A stretch of 64,000 nucleotides of DNA from JASGIT01 sp047601665 (GCA_047601665.1 JASGIT010000001.1:3286001-3350000); one strand, 5' to 3'; shown: positions 16,072 to 24,626, counted from the stretch's first letter. Numbers and translations: made by a program. Notes: generated from the letters alone by a model not told the origin.

Positions 16072-16845
16072 CTACAGCGTCACTACCACGGGGGCATGGT
16101 CGCTGGGCTGCTTGTTTTTGCGCGGTGCGCGGTCCACGGCGCAGGCCGTGACCTGGCCTTTTAGGGCATCGCTGACCAGGATGTGGTCGATGCGCAGGCC
16201 CCGGTTTTTCTGGAAGCCGAGCATTCGGTAGTCCCACCACGAAAAGCTCTTTTCCGGCTGGTCAAACAGGCGAAAGGCATCGGTCAGGCCCAGTTGCAGC
16301 AGGGCCTGAAAATGCGCGCGTTCGGCGGTGGTGTGGTGGATGGTTTCCCGCAGCCCTTCGGGATCGTAGCTATCGCGGTCTTCGGGGGCGATGTTGAAGT
16401 CGCCCACCAAGACCAGACGCGGGTGCGCAGCCAATTCGCTGTGCAGCCACGCTTGCAGCGCGCTGAGCCAGCGCATCTTGTAGGCAAATTTTTCGCTGCC
16501 CGGCTCCTGCCCGTTGACGAAGTAGCCATTCACAATGCGCACCGAACCGCCTTCGGCATCGAGCGTGGCGGCGATCACACGCGCCTGATCATCTTCAAAT
16601 CCGGGAATATTGCGCACCACGTCGCGCAGGGGATGGTGGCTCAGGATGGCGACGCCGTTGTAGGTTTTCTGACCGTGGCAGGCCGTGTAGTAGCCCGCCG
16701 CCTCGAAGGCGTCGTAGGGGAATTTGTCGTCGGTGAGTTTCAGTTCCTGCAGCGCCAGCACATCGACGGCATGGGTTTCCAGCCAGGCGAGTACCTGGGG
16801 CAGGCGAATGGAGAGGGAGTTTACGTTCCAGGTGGCAATCTTCAT
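16072..16845 (-). CDS. xth: Exodeoxyribonuclease III
   Basis: A 257-residue DNA repair nuclease of the AP-endonuclease type, cleaving at abasic sites and removing 3' blocks. It starts MKIATWNVNSLSIRL and has catalytic E34 in LQELKL, the YNGVAILS motif, GDFNIAPEDRDSYDP with the catalytic D and N, and the terminal SDHAPVVVTL histidine. Length and motifs match XthA-like enzymes. Base composition is lower in GC than the genes to its left. It reads toward the truncated fragment at 15914. Confidence 0.93.
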   Translation of the reverse strand: MKIATWNVNSLSIRLPQVLAWLETHAVDVLALQELKLTDDKFPYDAFEAAGYYTACHGQKTYNGVAILSHHPLRDVVRNIPGFEDDQARVIAATLDAEGGSVRIVNGYFVNGQEPGSEKFAYKMRWLSALQAWLHSELAAHPRLVLVGDFNIAPEDRDSYDPEGLRETIHHTTAERAHFQALLQLGLTDAFRLFDQPEKSFSWWDYRMLGFQKNRGLRIDHILVSDALKGQVTACAVDRAPRKNKQPSDHAPVVVTL

Positions 16846-16985
16846 ATAGTTGTCTAAGTTATTGATTTATATAGGAAAAAATTCAATTTAATAGCTAGAG
16901 AAATGCGCTAGCTACCAGCCTAGCTACCAGTAAATAGCGCGGTAGGAACGACCCTTCCCTCTTGCGTATCAGGGAGTCTCATAGT

Positions 16986-17138
16986 ATGCAACCTCGACCT
17001 ATACCCAAGCTCGACGGGAAGTGGACTGCGCCCAAGGGGCAGTCGCTTGAATGTCGGGAGCGCTATCGCGCCACCCTCCATCAAGGTGCGGCCGTTCTCT
17101 GCGCGCTGCGCTGGCAGGCCATGAGAGGCCAGTCATGA
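16986..17138 (+). CDS. Small hypothetical protein, 50 residues, coupled to next gene
   Basis: A short frame starts at ATG 16986, 9 bases after GGGAG, and ends with a TGA that overlaps the next start codon as ATGA (17135-17138). The product begins MQPRPIPKLDGKWTAPKGQS, is basic, has two cysteines and no membrane segment. Tight coupling to the 200-residue gene suggests a functional pair. No family recognised. It could also be a leader that only positions ribosomes. Confidence 0.5.
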   Translation: MQPRPIPKLDGKWTAPKGQSLECRERYRATLHQGAAVLCALRWQAMRGQS

Positions 17139-17737
17139 TGCCGCCGCCCGTTGACCTCATCGGGCCGCTGTACTTCGGCGCCAAGGACGCTGCCATCCCG
17201 CCATTCCTCCGTGCGAGCTTCGACGGGGAGCGTCCACGCCGCTGCGCACCTGGTGCGGTACTGCTGTCAGCGAATATCGCCGACGTCTACGTCAACGGCG
17301 CGTATGAGGACGACGGGTGCGTGCTCGAGGTTTGGCTCCACAAACGCACCCGTTGGCGCTTTCGGCCTGCTATCGAACTAAGCGCTGGTGAGGAGGGCGG
17401 CGTCGCAGTCATCCGTCCCGCCGAAGAAGACCAACGCTCCCTCGACGCGATCCGGATCGGCTCAGGCCAGCAATGGTGTGTGTGGAATCCGAAGATCGTC
17501 TCCATCGTACGTCGCCTCGCCTATTACGAGGCCATTCCGTTGCTTTGCCTCGCGCTGGACGAGGCCGGCCCTTGCGAGAATTTCAGCGGGGTGGTTCACG
17601 ACTACGCTTGCATTTGGTGGGATCGTGTTCCAGGCAATCCACGACTTTCCGTTCTCGCGTATCGGCAGCAACTTGAACGAGTACTGCGTCGCTATGTTGG
17701 GCGCAAGCGGTCGGATTTGCTTCACGCCGCTGTGTAG
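17135..17737 (+). CDS. Hypothetical protein, 200 residues
   Basis: The chosen ATG (17135) follows AGAGG and overlaps the stop of the 50-residue frame; an in-frame ATG at 17051 would add 28 residues but overlaps that frame heavily. The protein reads as a soluble mixed alpha/beta domain with many tryptophans and cysteines (VLEVWLHKRTRWRFRPAIEL, GSGQQWCVWNPKIVSIVRRL, DYACIWWDRVPGNPRLSVL). No signal peptide or membrane segment is seen. Codon use is less GC-rich than the chromosome around it. I do not recognise the family. It lies in the islet between xth and hipBA. Confidence 0.6.
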   Translation: MMPPPVDLIGPLYFGAKDAAIPPFLRASFDGERPRRCAPGAVLLSANIADVYVNGAYEDDGCVLEVWLHKRTRWRFRPAIELSAGEEGGVAVIRPAEEDQRSLDAIRIGSGQQWCVWNPKIVSIVRRLAYYEAIPLLCLALDEAGPCENFSGVVHDYACIWWDRVPGNPRLSVLAYRQQLERVLRRYVGRKRSDLLHAAV

Positions 17738-18418
17738 CAGTCGTAGGCGGTCGTCGTCGAGCAGGGCTAGGGAAGCCCGGATACCTGATCGCGGTGATCG
17801 AATCGATCTGCAGTTCGTGGCCGTCGATCGGGAGTCGCCCGAGGCGAGGAACACGGCAAAGGTCGATGGGTTGCGTGACCAGCGTAGCTTGACGCTGAAC
17901 AGGGAGGTTGCGGCTGTAGGCGGCGTTTGCGCCGCAGCCTCTGATCCGGGCTTTGGCGATTGGCGCAGCGGTAGGCCAGCTTGCGCGGTTCAGAGAACTC
18001 GGCGTGCGATCGACGCACCTCATCCCCTTGCCCGAGTCCCAAGAGTCCCCGAGCGGCGTTGCGGCCCGCCGCGTTGTTTTCTGTGGCCGTAGCCCTAGCC
18101 GGGAATTCGCAAGACCAACAGCGCGCCCTCGACACCATAACAACTTCAATGAGAATCGGCACTGCAGCTGGGCGTTCATATGGGGTGTCTCGGTTCCATA
18201 GCGTCGCAGAGACGTTGGGTGACCAGCTGGGTGGGTAAGGTACACCACAACGCGGAAAGCGCAGCTAAGCTACTGATGCACAAGAAGAAAATTCTTGGAG
18301 CAGAACGATACGACATCGTTTTGTTGTGAGGTTTCAGGGCTTCCCGCCCTGTCTCAAACGCCACACATAAGTTGTCCGCGATGTCCCCATCCCAGCTTGC
18401 GACCTGCGAGGGATTTAT
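17738..18418. other. Gene-poor islet segment
   Basis: About 680 bp with no convincing gene. Short open frames occur on both strands but none has a good ribosome site together with protein-like composition. The sequence may be decayed accessory DNA. No terminal inverted repeat or transposase-like motif was found. Confidence 0.5.
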
Positions 18419-18442
18419 ATTGTTTCGGAAAGGCGAAACAAT
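18419..18442. promoter_or_regulatory. Inverted repeat upstream of hipB
   Basis: ATTGTTTCG (18419-18427) and CGAAACAAT (18434-18442) form a perfect 9-bp inverted repeat with a 6-base loop. It is 106 bp upstream of the antitoxin start and may be an operator or a weak hairpin. Confidence 0.4.
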
Positions 18443-18463
18443 GAACATTGTTTAGTGGGAGTC

Positions 18464-18542
18464 ATCATAGTTCCGTGATTCCGTAATAATCTCGACAAAT
18501 CCGATGTTGCCAACTATAGTTTCGTCATTCCGGAACTATGAT
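18464..18542. promoter_or_regulatory. Putative HipB operator array
   Basis: ATCATAGTTCCG (18464-18475) is repeated in inverted form as CGGAACTATGAT (18531-18542), ending 5 bases before the hipB ATG. Within it, ATAGTTCCGTGATTCCGTAA (18467-18486) recurs as the direct copy ATAGTTTCGTCATTCCGGAA (18515-18534), 16 of 20 identical. The region is AT-rich and should hold the promoter. HipB-type antitoxins repress their own operon through several such sites. Confidence 0.6.
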
Positions 18543-18547
18543 CCAAT

Positions 18548-18841
18548 ATGGCACGGCGTCTTCCCCCCACACATCCCGCCAGCAGTCCTCAGGTCGAAAG
18601 CCTTGAAGGGTTGGGCATAGCCGTGCGCAACGCACGGGCGCAGGCTCGAATGCGTATCGACGATGCAGCTGCGTTCTGCGGCGTTTCGGCCGATGTGCTG
18701 TCCCGCCTGGAGAACGGGAAGTCGATCACCACCGACCGCCTGCTCAAGGTTCTGGAGGGACTTGGGCTGGAGGTGTTGGTCGTTTCCAGGGAGCAGGCCC
18801 TGAAGCTCAAGGACCTGCCACAGCAGCAGGAGTCCGAATGA
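18548..18841 (+). CDS. hipB: HipB-like antitoxin, XRE helix-turn-helix
   Basis: A 97-residue protein with a Xre-type helix-turn-helix: LGIAVRNARAQARMRIDDAA, then FCGVSADVLSRLENGKSITT (recognition helix) and a C-terminal strand LEGLGLEVLVVSREQ. HipB proteins dimerise, bind the operator and hold HipA inactive. The stop overlaps the next start as ATGA (18838-18841), the usual antitoxin-toxin coupling. The repeat array just upstream fits autoregulation. Confidence 0.85.
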   Translation: MARRLPPTHPASSPQVESLEGLGIAVRNARAQARMRIDDAAAFCGVSADVLSRLENGKSITTDRLLKVLEGLGLEVLVVSREQALKLKDLPQQQESE

Positions 18842-20199
18842 GCAGTGCATTCCCTGCCCAGGGCGTGGATCTTGCGCTGGACGTGTTCTTCGGCACCGAT
18901 GTGGTCGGGCGGCTCGCATTCGATCCAGATCTGGATCAATTCAGCTTCGCGTACAGCGCATCTTGGCGCCGTCGTGCGCATCGATTCCAACTGTCGCCAC
19001 ATATCCCTCTTGCTGGCGAAGTGTCTGCTGTGGCCGTGCGGCGTTTCGTTGACAACCTGCTGCCCGAAGGGCGGGCGCTGGACGTGGTCTCCAGTTTCAC
19101 CCATGTCCAGAAGAGCAATATCTTTGGCCTGATCCGGGTGCTGGGCCGCGAAACGGCGGGTGCACTGAGCTTCCTGCCCGCAGGGCAACTGCCGCAGGCG
19201 CAAGAGGCGCAGCTGCGGCCCGTGGCGCTTGCCGAGTTGCAGCAGCGCATTGATGACCGCAACAGAATTCCGTTCGCGATATGGGACAACAAGGTGCGCA
19301 TGTCGGTAGCGGGCTACCAGGACAAGCTGCTGGTGCTGCGCGAAGGCGATGCCTTGTTCCTGGCGGATGGCTCGCTCTCGTCGACGCACATCCTCAAGCC
19401 TGAGCCTTTGAGCGACAAACTGCCCTGCATGGTGGCCAACGAGCATTTCTGCATGCGGCTCGTTAACCGGCTCGGTCAGCGGCGCCTGAAGGAGAACTGG
19501 GCGGCCGAGGTGGAGATCCTGCGCGTGCCCGCGCCGGTCCTGTGCGTTGAACGCTTCGACCGGGTGCGCGATGGCGGGAATGTGCGCAGACTGCACGTCA
19601 TCGACGGCTGCCAGGCGCTGAATCTGCCGGTGTCGCACAAGTACGAGCGCCCGCTGGGCAACACGGAGGACGTGCGGCACATCCGCGACGGTGCCAGCTT
19701 CGAGTCCTTGTCCACGCTGCGGCCGCATCTGTTGAATGCCGCTGTCGGCATCCGGCAAATGGCCCTCTGGGCGATCACCACGCTGCTGTTGGGTAACAGC
19801 GATGCGCATGGCAAGAACATTTCCTTCTTCGGGAGGGGCGATGCCTTGGTGGTGGCACCGTTCTACGACGTGGTCAACGTGGCCGTGTACGGCGCCCTCC
19901 ACATCGACCAGGAACTGGCCATGGCGTTCGGCGACGAGTTCGCGTTGCCGGACGTGAAGTCATTCGCATTGGCCGACTTCTGCGAGCGCCTGGGATTTCC
20001 CCGGCGCACATTTGCGCGCGAGCTGAAGCAACTTTGCGAGTGGGCGCGGGAGGAGGCGAGGGCGCAGGCCCAAGACCCTGTGTACGTGCAGGAGGAGCGG
20101 CCCTTTGTTCGCACCCTGGCGGACTACATTGTGGCCAGGGCGGATTTTCTGTTGGGGCAGGTGGCGGAGATTCCCAGGTTCAGCGACGATCTCTTCTGA
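18838..20199 (+). CDS. hipA: HipA-like serine/threonine kinase toxin
   Basis: A 453-residue HipA-family kinase; the E. coli member phosphorylates glutamyl-tRNA synthetase and causes growth arrest. It has the N-terminal HipA subdomain (VFFGTDVVGRLAFD, VDNLLPEGRALDVV), the glycine-poor phosphate loop region with VAGYQDKLLVL, a SLSSTHILKPEPLSDKLP segment carrying the ATP-binding lysine, LCVERFDRV, and the catalytic core GNSDAHGKNISFF followed by PFYDVVN. All catalytic positions I can recognise are intact, so it should be active. It is coupled to the antitoxin gene. The target is unknown; HipA homologues differ in substrate. Confidence 0.9.
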   Translation: MSSAFPAQGVDLALDVFFGTDVVGRLAFDPDLDQFSFAYSASWRRRAHRFQLSPHIPLAGEVSAVAVRRFVDNLLPEGRALDVVSSFTHVQKSNIFGLIRVLGRETAGALSFLPAGQLPQAQEAQLRPVALAELQQRIDDRNRIPFAIWDNKVRMSVAGYQDKLLVLREGDALFLADGSLSSTHILKPEPLSDKLPCMVANEHFCMRLVNRLGQRRLKENWAAEVEILRVPAPVLCVERFDRVRDGGNVRRLHVIDGCQALNLPVSHKYERPLGNTEDVRHIRDGASFESLSTLRPHLLNAAVGIRQMALWAITTLLLGNSDAHGKNISFFGRGDALVVAPFYDVVNVAVYGALHIDQELAMAFGDEFALPDVKSFALADFCERLGFPRRTFARELKQLCEWAREEARAQAQDPVYVQEERPFVRTLADYIVARADFLLGQVAEIPRFSDDLF

Positions 20200-20263
20200 A
20201 GGCTGCATGGGAACAGAATTCTTGTTTGGGCCTGAGGACTACGTGCTGTACCGGTTGCGCTAA

Positions 20264-20414
20264 TGGCTCAATCACCATCACCTGCTCGAACCCATGGGCT
20301 ACATACCACCGGCAGAGGCTGAGGCAAACTAATCTACAGATAACTCGCCAGTCAGAGCACCAAGGTGGTGGCCTGACTTAAACCAAACAGCTCCGCCAAT
20401 CCCGGGCGATTCAA
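20264..20414 (+). mobile_element. IS3-family relic, transposase tail and right end
   Basis: Translation from 20264 gives WLNHHHLLEPMGYIPPAEAE, the very typical end of an IS3-family (IS51-like) OrfB transposase, then a premature stop. The following sequence up to 20414 (AAACCAAACAGCTCCGCCAA, CCCGGGCGATTCA) resembles the right terminal region of such elements. The rest of the element is absent. The relic ends 5 bases before the start of the next open frame. Confidence 0.65.
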
Positions 20415-20418
20415 ACAA

Positions 20419-21072
20419 ATGCTCCCATACTTTGTCGCAGCTATCGCCTTGGTGGCCCTTATCGCCTCGCTACACAAGGAGCGATTGGTAGCCCCCCTGG
20501 CTTCACCCGTCATTCGTGCGATTCGATTTCATCATGCTGCTCAGTTCGCAGCCGTCGTCCTTGCGCTCTGGGCGGCAATCGACACGGACGCCGATGCCAA
20601 GAAACTGCGTAATGCCCAGTTGGACATGGCTGCAGCGCAAGCAGCATCACAGCACAGTGTTCCAATCTTGGATTACTACTTTCTCAAACTGCTTCCGGCA
20701 GCGCCCGCGCTCAAGAACTACTACGAGTATCACAAGGGCCTTGACACAATGCCGAGAGTTCTGCAGGAGCGTCACGCTTGGGATAGGGTGGCGGCTCCGC
20801 GTCTTATCCAAGACCGAGACTCTGCGCTTGAGGCATTCGCGGGCCTGCAGCGTATAGCTCGGGCAGTGCTTGCCGAGTCAGAGGTATATGGCAACCGATA
20901 CCCTTCGAGTCTTGTCGAGTGGGCCTCAAGGACACTTGAGACAAAGGCGAATGATCTTCCGCGATTGCTGAGTGCAACTCATGAAGGAATCGCCTACGCA
21001 GAGCTGACTGGTATCAGCATCGGGCGTTCAACTACCGTCGCGAAGGATGCAATGGAGCGCCTTGAGAAGTGA
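20419..21072 (+). CDS. Hypothetical membrane-anchored protein, 217 residues
   Basis: The protein begins with a hydrophobic segment (PYFVAAIALVALIASL), a basic stretch, and a second hydrophobic segment near residues 40-54 (QFAAVVLALWAAI), followed by a largely helical soluble part. No ribosome site is visible and the start lies 5 bp after the IS3-type right end, so the original 5' end may have been replaced by the insertion. Codon use is less GC-rich than the surroundings. No family recognised; it may be a truncated or inactive gene. Confidence 0.5.
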   Translation: MLPYFVAAIALVALIASLHKERLVAPLASPVIRAIRFHHAAQFAAVVLALWAAIDTDADAKKLRNAQLDMAAAQAASQHSVPILDYYFLKLLPAAPALKNYYEYHKGLDTMPRVLQERHAWDRVAAPRLIQDRDSALEAFAGLQRIARAVLAESEVYGNRYPSSLVEWASRTLETKANDLPRLLSATHEGIAYAELTGISIGRSTTVAKDAMERLEK

Positions 21073-21267
21073 TGGTTAACCCCGACTCAGCCGAAGCTTC
21101 GGCAATTGCCGCTGGCCAGTTAGCCAGAATGTTGAATCACAGCTTCCGGACGCCAAGTTCGGCAAGGTGAAGGGCCGCTCCCGCTGCAGAGCCGACTTTG
21201 AGCTGATGCTGCTGTTCGTGTCCCCTGGCCTCGTCCTATTCGCATAAAGCGCCTGATCAGCCGCTAT

Positions 21268-21390
21268 GCCCTGCTGTTGCCCGAACTCCCGAGGCGAGTG
21301 CATTTTCAGTGACGAGTGCGGATGCACCTCGTTGAAGTGCTTGAAGGCGGCTGGTAGCTGGGTCAACACGGTGCGGGCTCCCTGAAAGTC
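21268..21390 (-). mobile_element. IS3-family transposase relic
   Basis: The minus strand encodes LDFQGARTVLTQLPAAFKHF followed by NEVHPHSSLKMHSPREFG. The HPHSSL...SPREF pattern is the usual end of IS3-family OrfB transposases, after the catalytic glutamate region. No intact transposase or clear ends remain. With the relic at 20264 it brackets the hypothetical gene at 20419. Confidence 0.6.
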
Positions 21391-21511
21391 CAACTGCCTT
21401 GCATGGATGAGGCTTTCCGCAGAGTGAGGAAGGTCAAGCCCAAATCTACTTCCAGTCTCATCATGGGTCCGGGCCAGCACTCGCTCAGTCAAGTTTAAAC
21501 ACGGCTCGCTT

Positions 21512-22243
21512 TTAGCGAGGCCGTTTCACCAGCATGGGCTCGCTGCGATACTGCCCGGCGAACAGCCGCTTGAGATGGTCCACCTTGGGCAGGTCGTTGA
21601 TCATGATGTAGGGGCTGCGCGGATTCTCGGTCATGTAGTCCTGGTGGTACATCTCGGCCGGGAAGAAGCTGGGCTTGTCCGCCAGCTGCGTCACGATGGG
21701 CTTGCCGAACAGCTTGGTGGCATCGAGCTGGGCGATGTAAGCCTTGGCCACCTTGAGCTGGTCCGGGCTGGTGGCGAAGATGGCTGAGCGGTACTGCGTG
21801 CCGACGTCAGGGCCCTGGCGGTTGAGCTGCGTCGGATCGTGTGCGACCGAGAAGAAGATCTGCAGCAGCGTGCCGTAGCTGACCTGCGCCGGGTCGTAGG
21901 TGATCTCGACGGATTCCGCATGGCCCGTGTCGCCCCGGCTGACGAGTTCATAGGCCGCGGTCGATGGGCTGCCGCCGCTGTAGCCAGACACCGCGCGCTG
22001 CACCCCCTTCACATGCTGGTAGACGCCCTGCACGCCCCAGAAGCAGCCGCCCGCGAAGATCGCCTTCTGCAGCCCCTGGCCGGCGGGCGGCAGGTCCACA
22101 ACGGGCGGCGGTATTTTCACGGCCTCTTCGGCGGCGGACGTTTGCCAGGCGAGGCTGGAGGCCAGCAGCAAGGCGCTGCCAGCAATGCCGGGCAGCACGG
22201 CCCGGCGGCGGATCAGGTTCGACGCAGGTGGGATGGCAGGCAT
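21512..22243 (-). CDS. msrA: Peptide methionine-S-sulfoxide reductase, exported
   Basis: Reduces the S-epimer of methionine sulfoxide in oxidised proteins. The 243-residue protein has a signal with an RRR start and a hydrophobic core up to TSAAEE, so the enzyme should act outside the cytoplasm. The MsrA core is clear: AGGCFWGVQGVYQ with catalytic C67, SGYSGG, GHAESVEITYDP, FFSVAHDPTQLNRQGPDVG and YHQDYM. C67 is the only cysteine in the protein, so there is no resolving cysteine and the sulfenic acid must be reduced directly by a partner. The DipZ-like protein encoded immediately upstream is the natural candidate. Confidence 0.93.
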   Translation of the reverse strand: MPAIPPASNLIRRRAVLPGIAGSALLLASSLAWQTSAAEEAVKIPPPVVDLPPAGQGLQKAIFAGGCFWGVQGVYQHVKGVQRAVSGYSGGSPSTAAYELVSRGDTGHAESVEITYDPAQVSYGTLLQIFFSVAHDPTQLNRQGPDVGTQYRSAIFATSPDQLKVAKAYIAQLDATKLFGKPIVTQLADKPSFFPAEMYHQDYMTENPRSPYIMINDLPKVDHLKRLFAGQYRSEPMLVKRPR

Positions 22244-22276
22244 GGTGCGGCTCCGTGGTGAACGTTGGAAGGCGAT

Positions 22277-24118
22277 TCAGCCGAAGGTGAAGGCATAAGC
22301 CGAGACGGCCGGATCGAGGAATTCAATGCTGAAAGTGCGCGGCGCGATCTCGCCGGGCTGGCGGACCAGCTGGTAGAGCCGCTGCTCCGTCACCGTGCCC
22401 AAGCCATCCTCGGCCACGTCCATGCCATGGGATGCACCGGGCGGCTGGCCGTCGATCCGGACCCGGAAGCGGACCGGCTTGCCGTTCGGCCCCGGGCCCA
22501 GCACGAGGTGCAGGTCGCGCGCCTGAAAGCGGTAAACGATTCGCCCGGAGGTGCCGGCCAGCGTGGCGTGTTCGGAGCCCACGTTCCAGCGGCCATCCAG
22601 GCCCCAACTGTTGAGTACGGGCTGTGCGGGGGCCATGTAGGTGGCGGCCTGGTCGCGCACGGTCTGGGGTGTGGAGGCAAAGTTTTCGCTGCGCGCATAG
22701 CCGACATAGGTCTCGGGCGAGCGCACGGCATCCATGTCGGCGGCCTGCTGCACGCCCTGGGCGTCCACTTCGATCAGGCCCGGTGCCACGCGCGCCGCGC
22801 CGGCCTCCTGCAGCAACTGCTGGACGATGCGCTCGGTCTCGCCGTAGCCGCCTTCCCCGAAATGGTGGTGGCGCAGCCGTCCCTGCGCATCGATGAGATA
22901 GTGGGCGGGCCAGTACTGGTTGCCGAAGGCGCGCCAGATGGCGTACTGGTTGTCCACCGCCACCGGGTAGGTGATGCCGAGGTCTTTCACCGCCTTGGCG
23001 ACGTTGCCGGCGTCGCGCTCGAACGCGAACTCCGGCGCGTGCACGCCCACGACCACCAGCCCTTGATCGCGGTACTTCTGCTCCCAGGCTTTCACGTAGG
23101 GCAGCGCGCGCAGGCAGTTGATGCAGGAATAGGTCCAGAAGTCGACCAGCACCACCTTGCCGCGCAACTGCTCGGCCGTCAGCGGCGCGGAGTTGAGCCA
23201 CTGCGTGGCGCCGGCCAGCGGCGGCGCCTGGCCTTCGTCGGGCGCAGACAGGGCGGCTGCGGCACCTGGGCCGGCCATGCGCATGGCGTTGCCGGTGGCC
23301 ATCATCGCCGGCGCGGTGTCCGGTGCCGCGGCCATGGCCGGGCCTTGCATCGCCATCATGGACGGTCCGCTGCCCAGGGACGCGGGCGTTTCCCGCCGGC
23401 CGGCAAGCCGGTCCACGAGTTGCTGCTCGATGCCGCCCGTGGAAGCGAGCGACAGCCGCGCGAGCGGGCCGGTGTCCAGGCCCAGGGCGATCGCGGCCAC
23501 GGCCACCAGCATGGCGCAGCCCAGGCCGCGCCGCAGCCATTCGCCCGTGCCCAGCGAGCGCTTGAGCGCGGCGAATACCTTGCCGCCGAGCAGCAGCGCG
23601 GCCGCCATGGACGTCGCGGCGCCCGCGGCATAGGCCAGCAGCATCAGGGTGGATGTGGTGCTTGCGCCTTGCAGCGCTGCGCCGGCCAGGATCAGGCCGA
23701 GGACCGGTCCCGCGCAGGGGGCCCACAGCAGGCCGGTGGCGATGCCGAGCAGGAACGAGCCGCCGGAGCGCGACCGGCCTTCTTCCTGCGCTCGCTGCGA
23801 CAGGCGCGCGCCGGCGGCCACCAGCGGCCGCGCCAAGCGCTCGCCCAGGCCGGGCCACAGCAGCGCGAGCGCGAACACGGCCATCAAGGCCAGTGCCAGC
23901 CAGCGCCCGTACTGGTTGGCGGCCACCACCCAGCCGCCGCCGACGGCGGCCAGCGAGGCCACCACCGTGAAGCTCAGCGCCATGCCCGCGAGCAGCGGCA
24001 GGCCGCTGCGGGCGAACGGCTCGCCCGTGCGCGAGAACACGAAGGGCAGCACCGGCAGGATGCACGGGCTGACGATGGTCAGCACGCCGCCCAGGTAGGC
24101 CAGCAGGATCAGCAGCAT
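22277..24118 (-). CDS. dipZ: DipZ-like protein: CcdA membrane domain fused to periplasmic thioredoxin domain
   Basis: Transfers electrons across the inner membrane to periplasmic thiols. The 613-residue protein has an N-terminal CcdA/DsbD-beta type membrane domain (about residues 1-225) with its two conserved cysteines in VSPCILPVLPF (C19) and WAPCAGPVLGL. A low-complexity Met/Ala/Gly linker follows, then a TlpA-like thioredoxin domain with active site YSCINCLRALPY, and a C-terminal beta domain (from about residue 475) as in the DipZ group. It sits between msrA and msrB on the same strand, so it most likely reduces both exported reductases. Confidence 0.88.
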   Translation of the reverse strand: MLLILLAYLGGVLTIVSPCILPVLPFVFSRTGEPFARSGLPLLAGMALSFTVVASLAAVGGGWVVAANQYGRWLALALMAVFALALLWPGLGERLARPLVAAGARLSQRAQEEGRSRSGGSFLLGIATGLLWAPCAGPVLGLILAGAALQGASTTSTLMLLAYAAGAATSMAAALLLGGKVFAALKRSLGTGEWLRRGLGCAMLVAVAAIALGLDTGPLARLSLASTGGIEQQLVDRLAGRRETPASLGSGPSMMAMQGPAMAAAPDTAPAMMATGNAMRMAGPGAAAALSAPDEGQAPPLAGATQWLNSAPLTAEQLRGKVVLVDFWTYSCINCLRALPYVKAWEQKYRDQGLVVVGVHAPEFAFERDAGNVAKAVKDLGITYPVAVDNQYAIWRAFGNQYWPAHYLIDAQGRLRHHHFGEGGYGETERIVQQLLQEAGAARVAPGLIEVDAQGVQQAADMDAVRSPETYVGYARSENFASTPQTVRDQAATYMAPAQPVLNSWGLDGRWNVGSEHATLAGTSGRIVYRFQARDLHLVLGPGPNGKPVRFRVRIDGQPPGASHGMDVAEDGLGTVTEQRLYQLVRQPGEIAPRTFSIEFLDPAVSAYAFTFG

Positions 24119-24131
24119 CAGGCGGCTCCGG

Positions 24132-24626
24132 TCACGCGGGCTGCGGCAGGAAGGTCAGCGACAAGCCGTTCATGCAGTAGCGCAGCCCGGTGGGCGGCGG
24201 GCCGTCGTCGAACACATGGCCCAGGTGCCCGCCGCAGCGGTGGCAGTGCACTTCGGTGCGCGCCATGCCGTACGAGCGGTCCGTGCGCGTGCCGACCGCC
24301 CTGTCCAGCGGCTGCCAGAAGCTCGGCCAGCCCGTGCCGCTCTCGAACTTGGTCTTGGACGAAAACAGCGGCAGGGCGCAGCCGGCGCAGGCATAGGTGC
24401 CCGGACGCTTCTCGTGGTTCAGGGGGCTGGTGCCGGGGCGCTCCGTGCCCTCCTGCCGGAGCACGGCGAACTGCTGCGGCGAGAGCCGCGCGCGCCATTC
24501 GGCGTCGGTGTGGCGGACCTCGAACACTTCGGCGGTGCCCGCTGCGGGTGCGCGGCGCGGGGCAAGGCTGGCCCATGCCGCCAGCGCGACGGTTCCGGTG
24601 GACAGCAGATGGCGGCGAGTGGTCAT
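24132..24626 (-). CDS. msrB: Peptide methionine-R-sulfoxide reductase, exported
   Basis: Reduces the R-epimer of methionine sulfoxide. The 164-residue protein starts at 24626, where AAAGGA lies upstream; an ATG at 24641 would include that site in the coding region. It opens with TTRRHLLSTGTVALAAWASL, a Tat-type signal. The MsrB domain shows two zinc CXXC pairs (CAGC and CHRC), the GTGWPSFW substrate loop, HLGHVFDDGPPPTGLRYCMN with the catalytic cysteine. No spare cysteine is left for resolving, as in the neighbouring MsrA. First gene of the msrB-dipZ-msrA unit, divergent from a two-component system. Confidence 0.92.
   Translation of the reverse strand: MTTRRHLLSTGTVALAAWASLAPRRAPAAGTAEVFEVRHTDAEWRARLSPQQFAVLRQEGTERPGTSPLNHEKRPGTYACAGCALPLFSSKTKFESGTGWPSFWQPLDRAVGTRTDRSYGMARTEVHCHRCGGHLGHVFDDGPPPTGLRYCMNGLSLTFLPQPA

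Noticed and set aside
17738..18418. Several short open frames in the islet as genes
   Set aside because: None combines a ribosome site with protein-like composition or a known motif; overlapping frames on both strands are all similar in quality.
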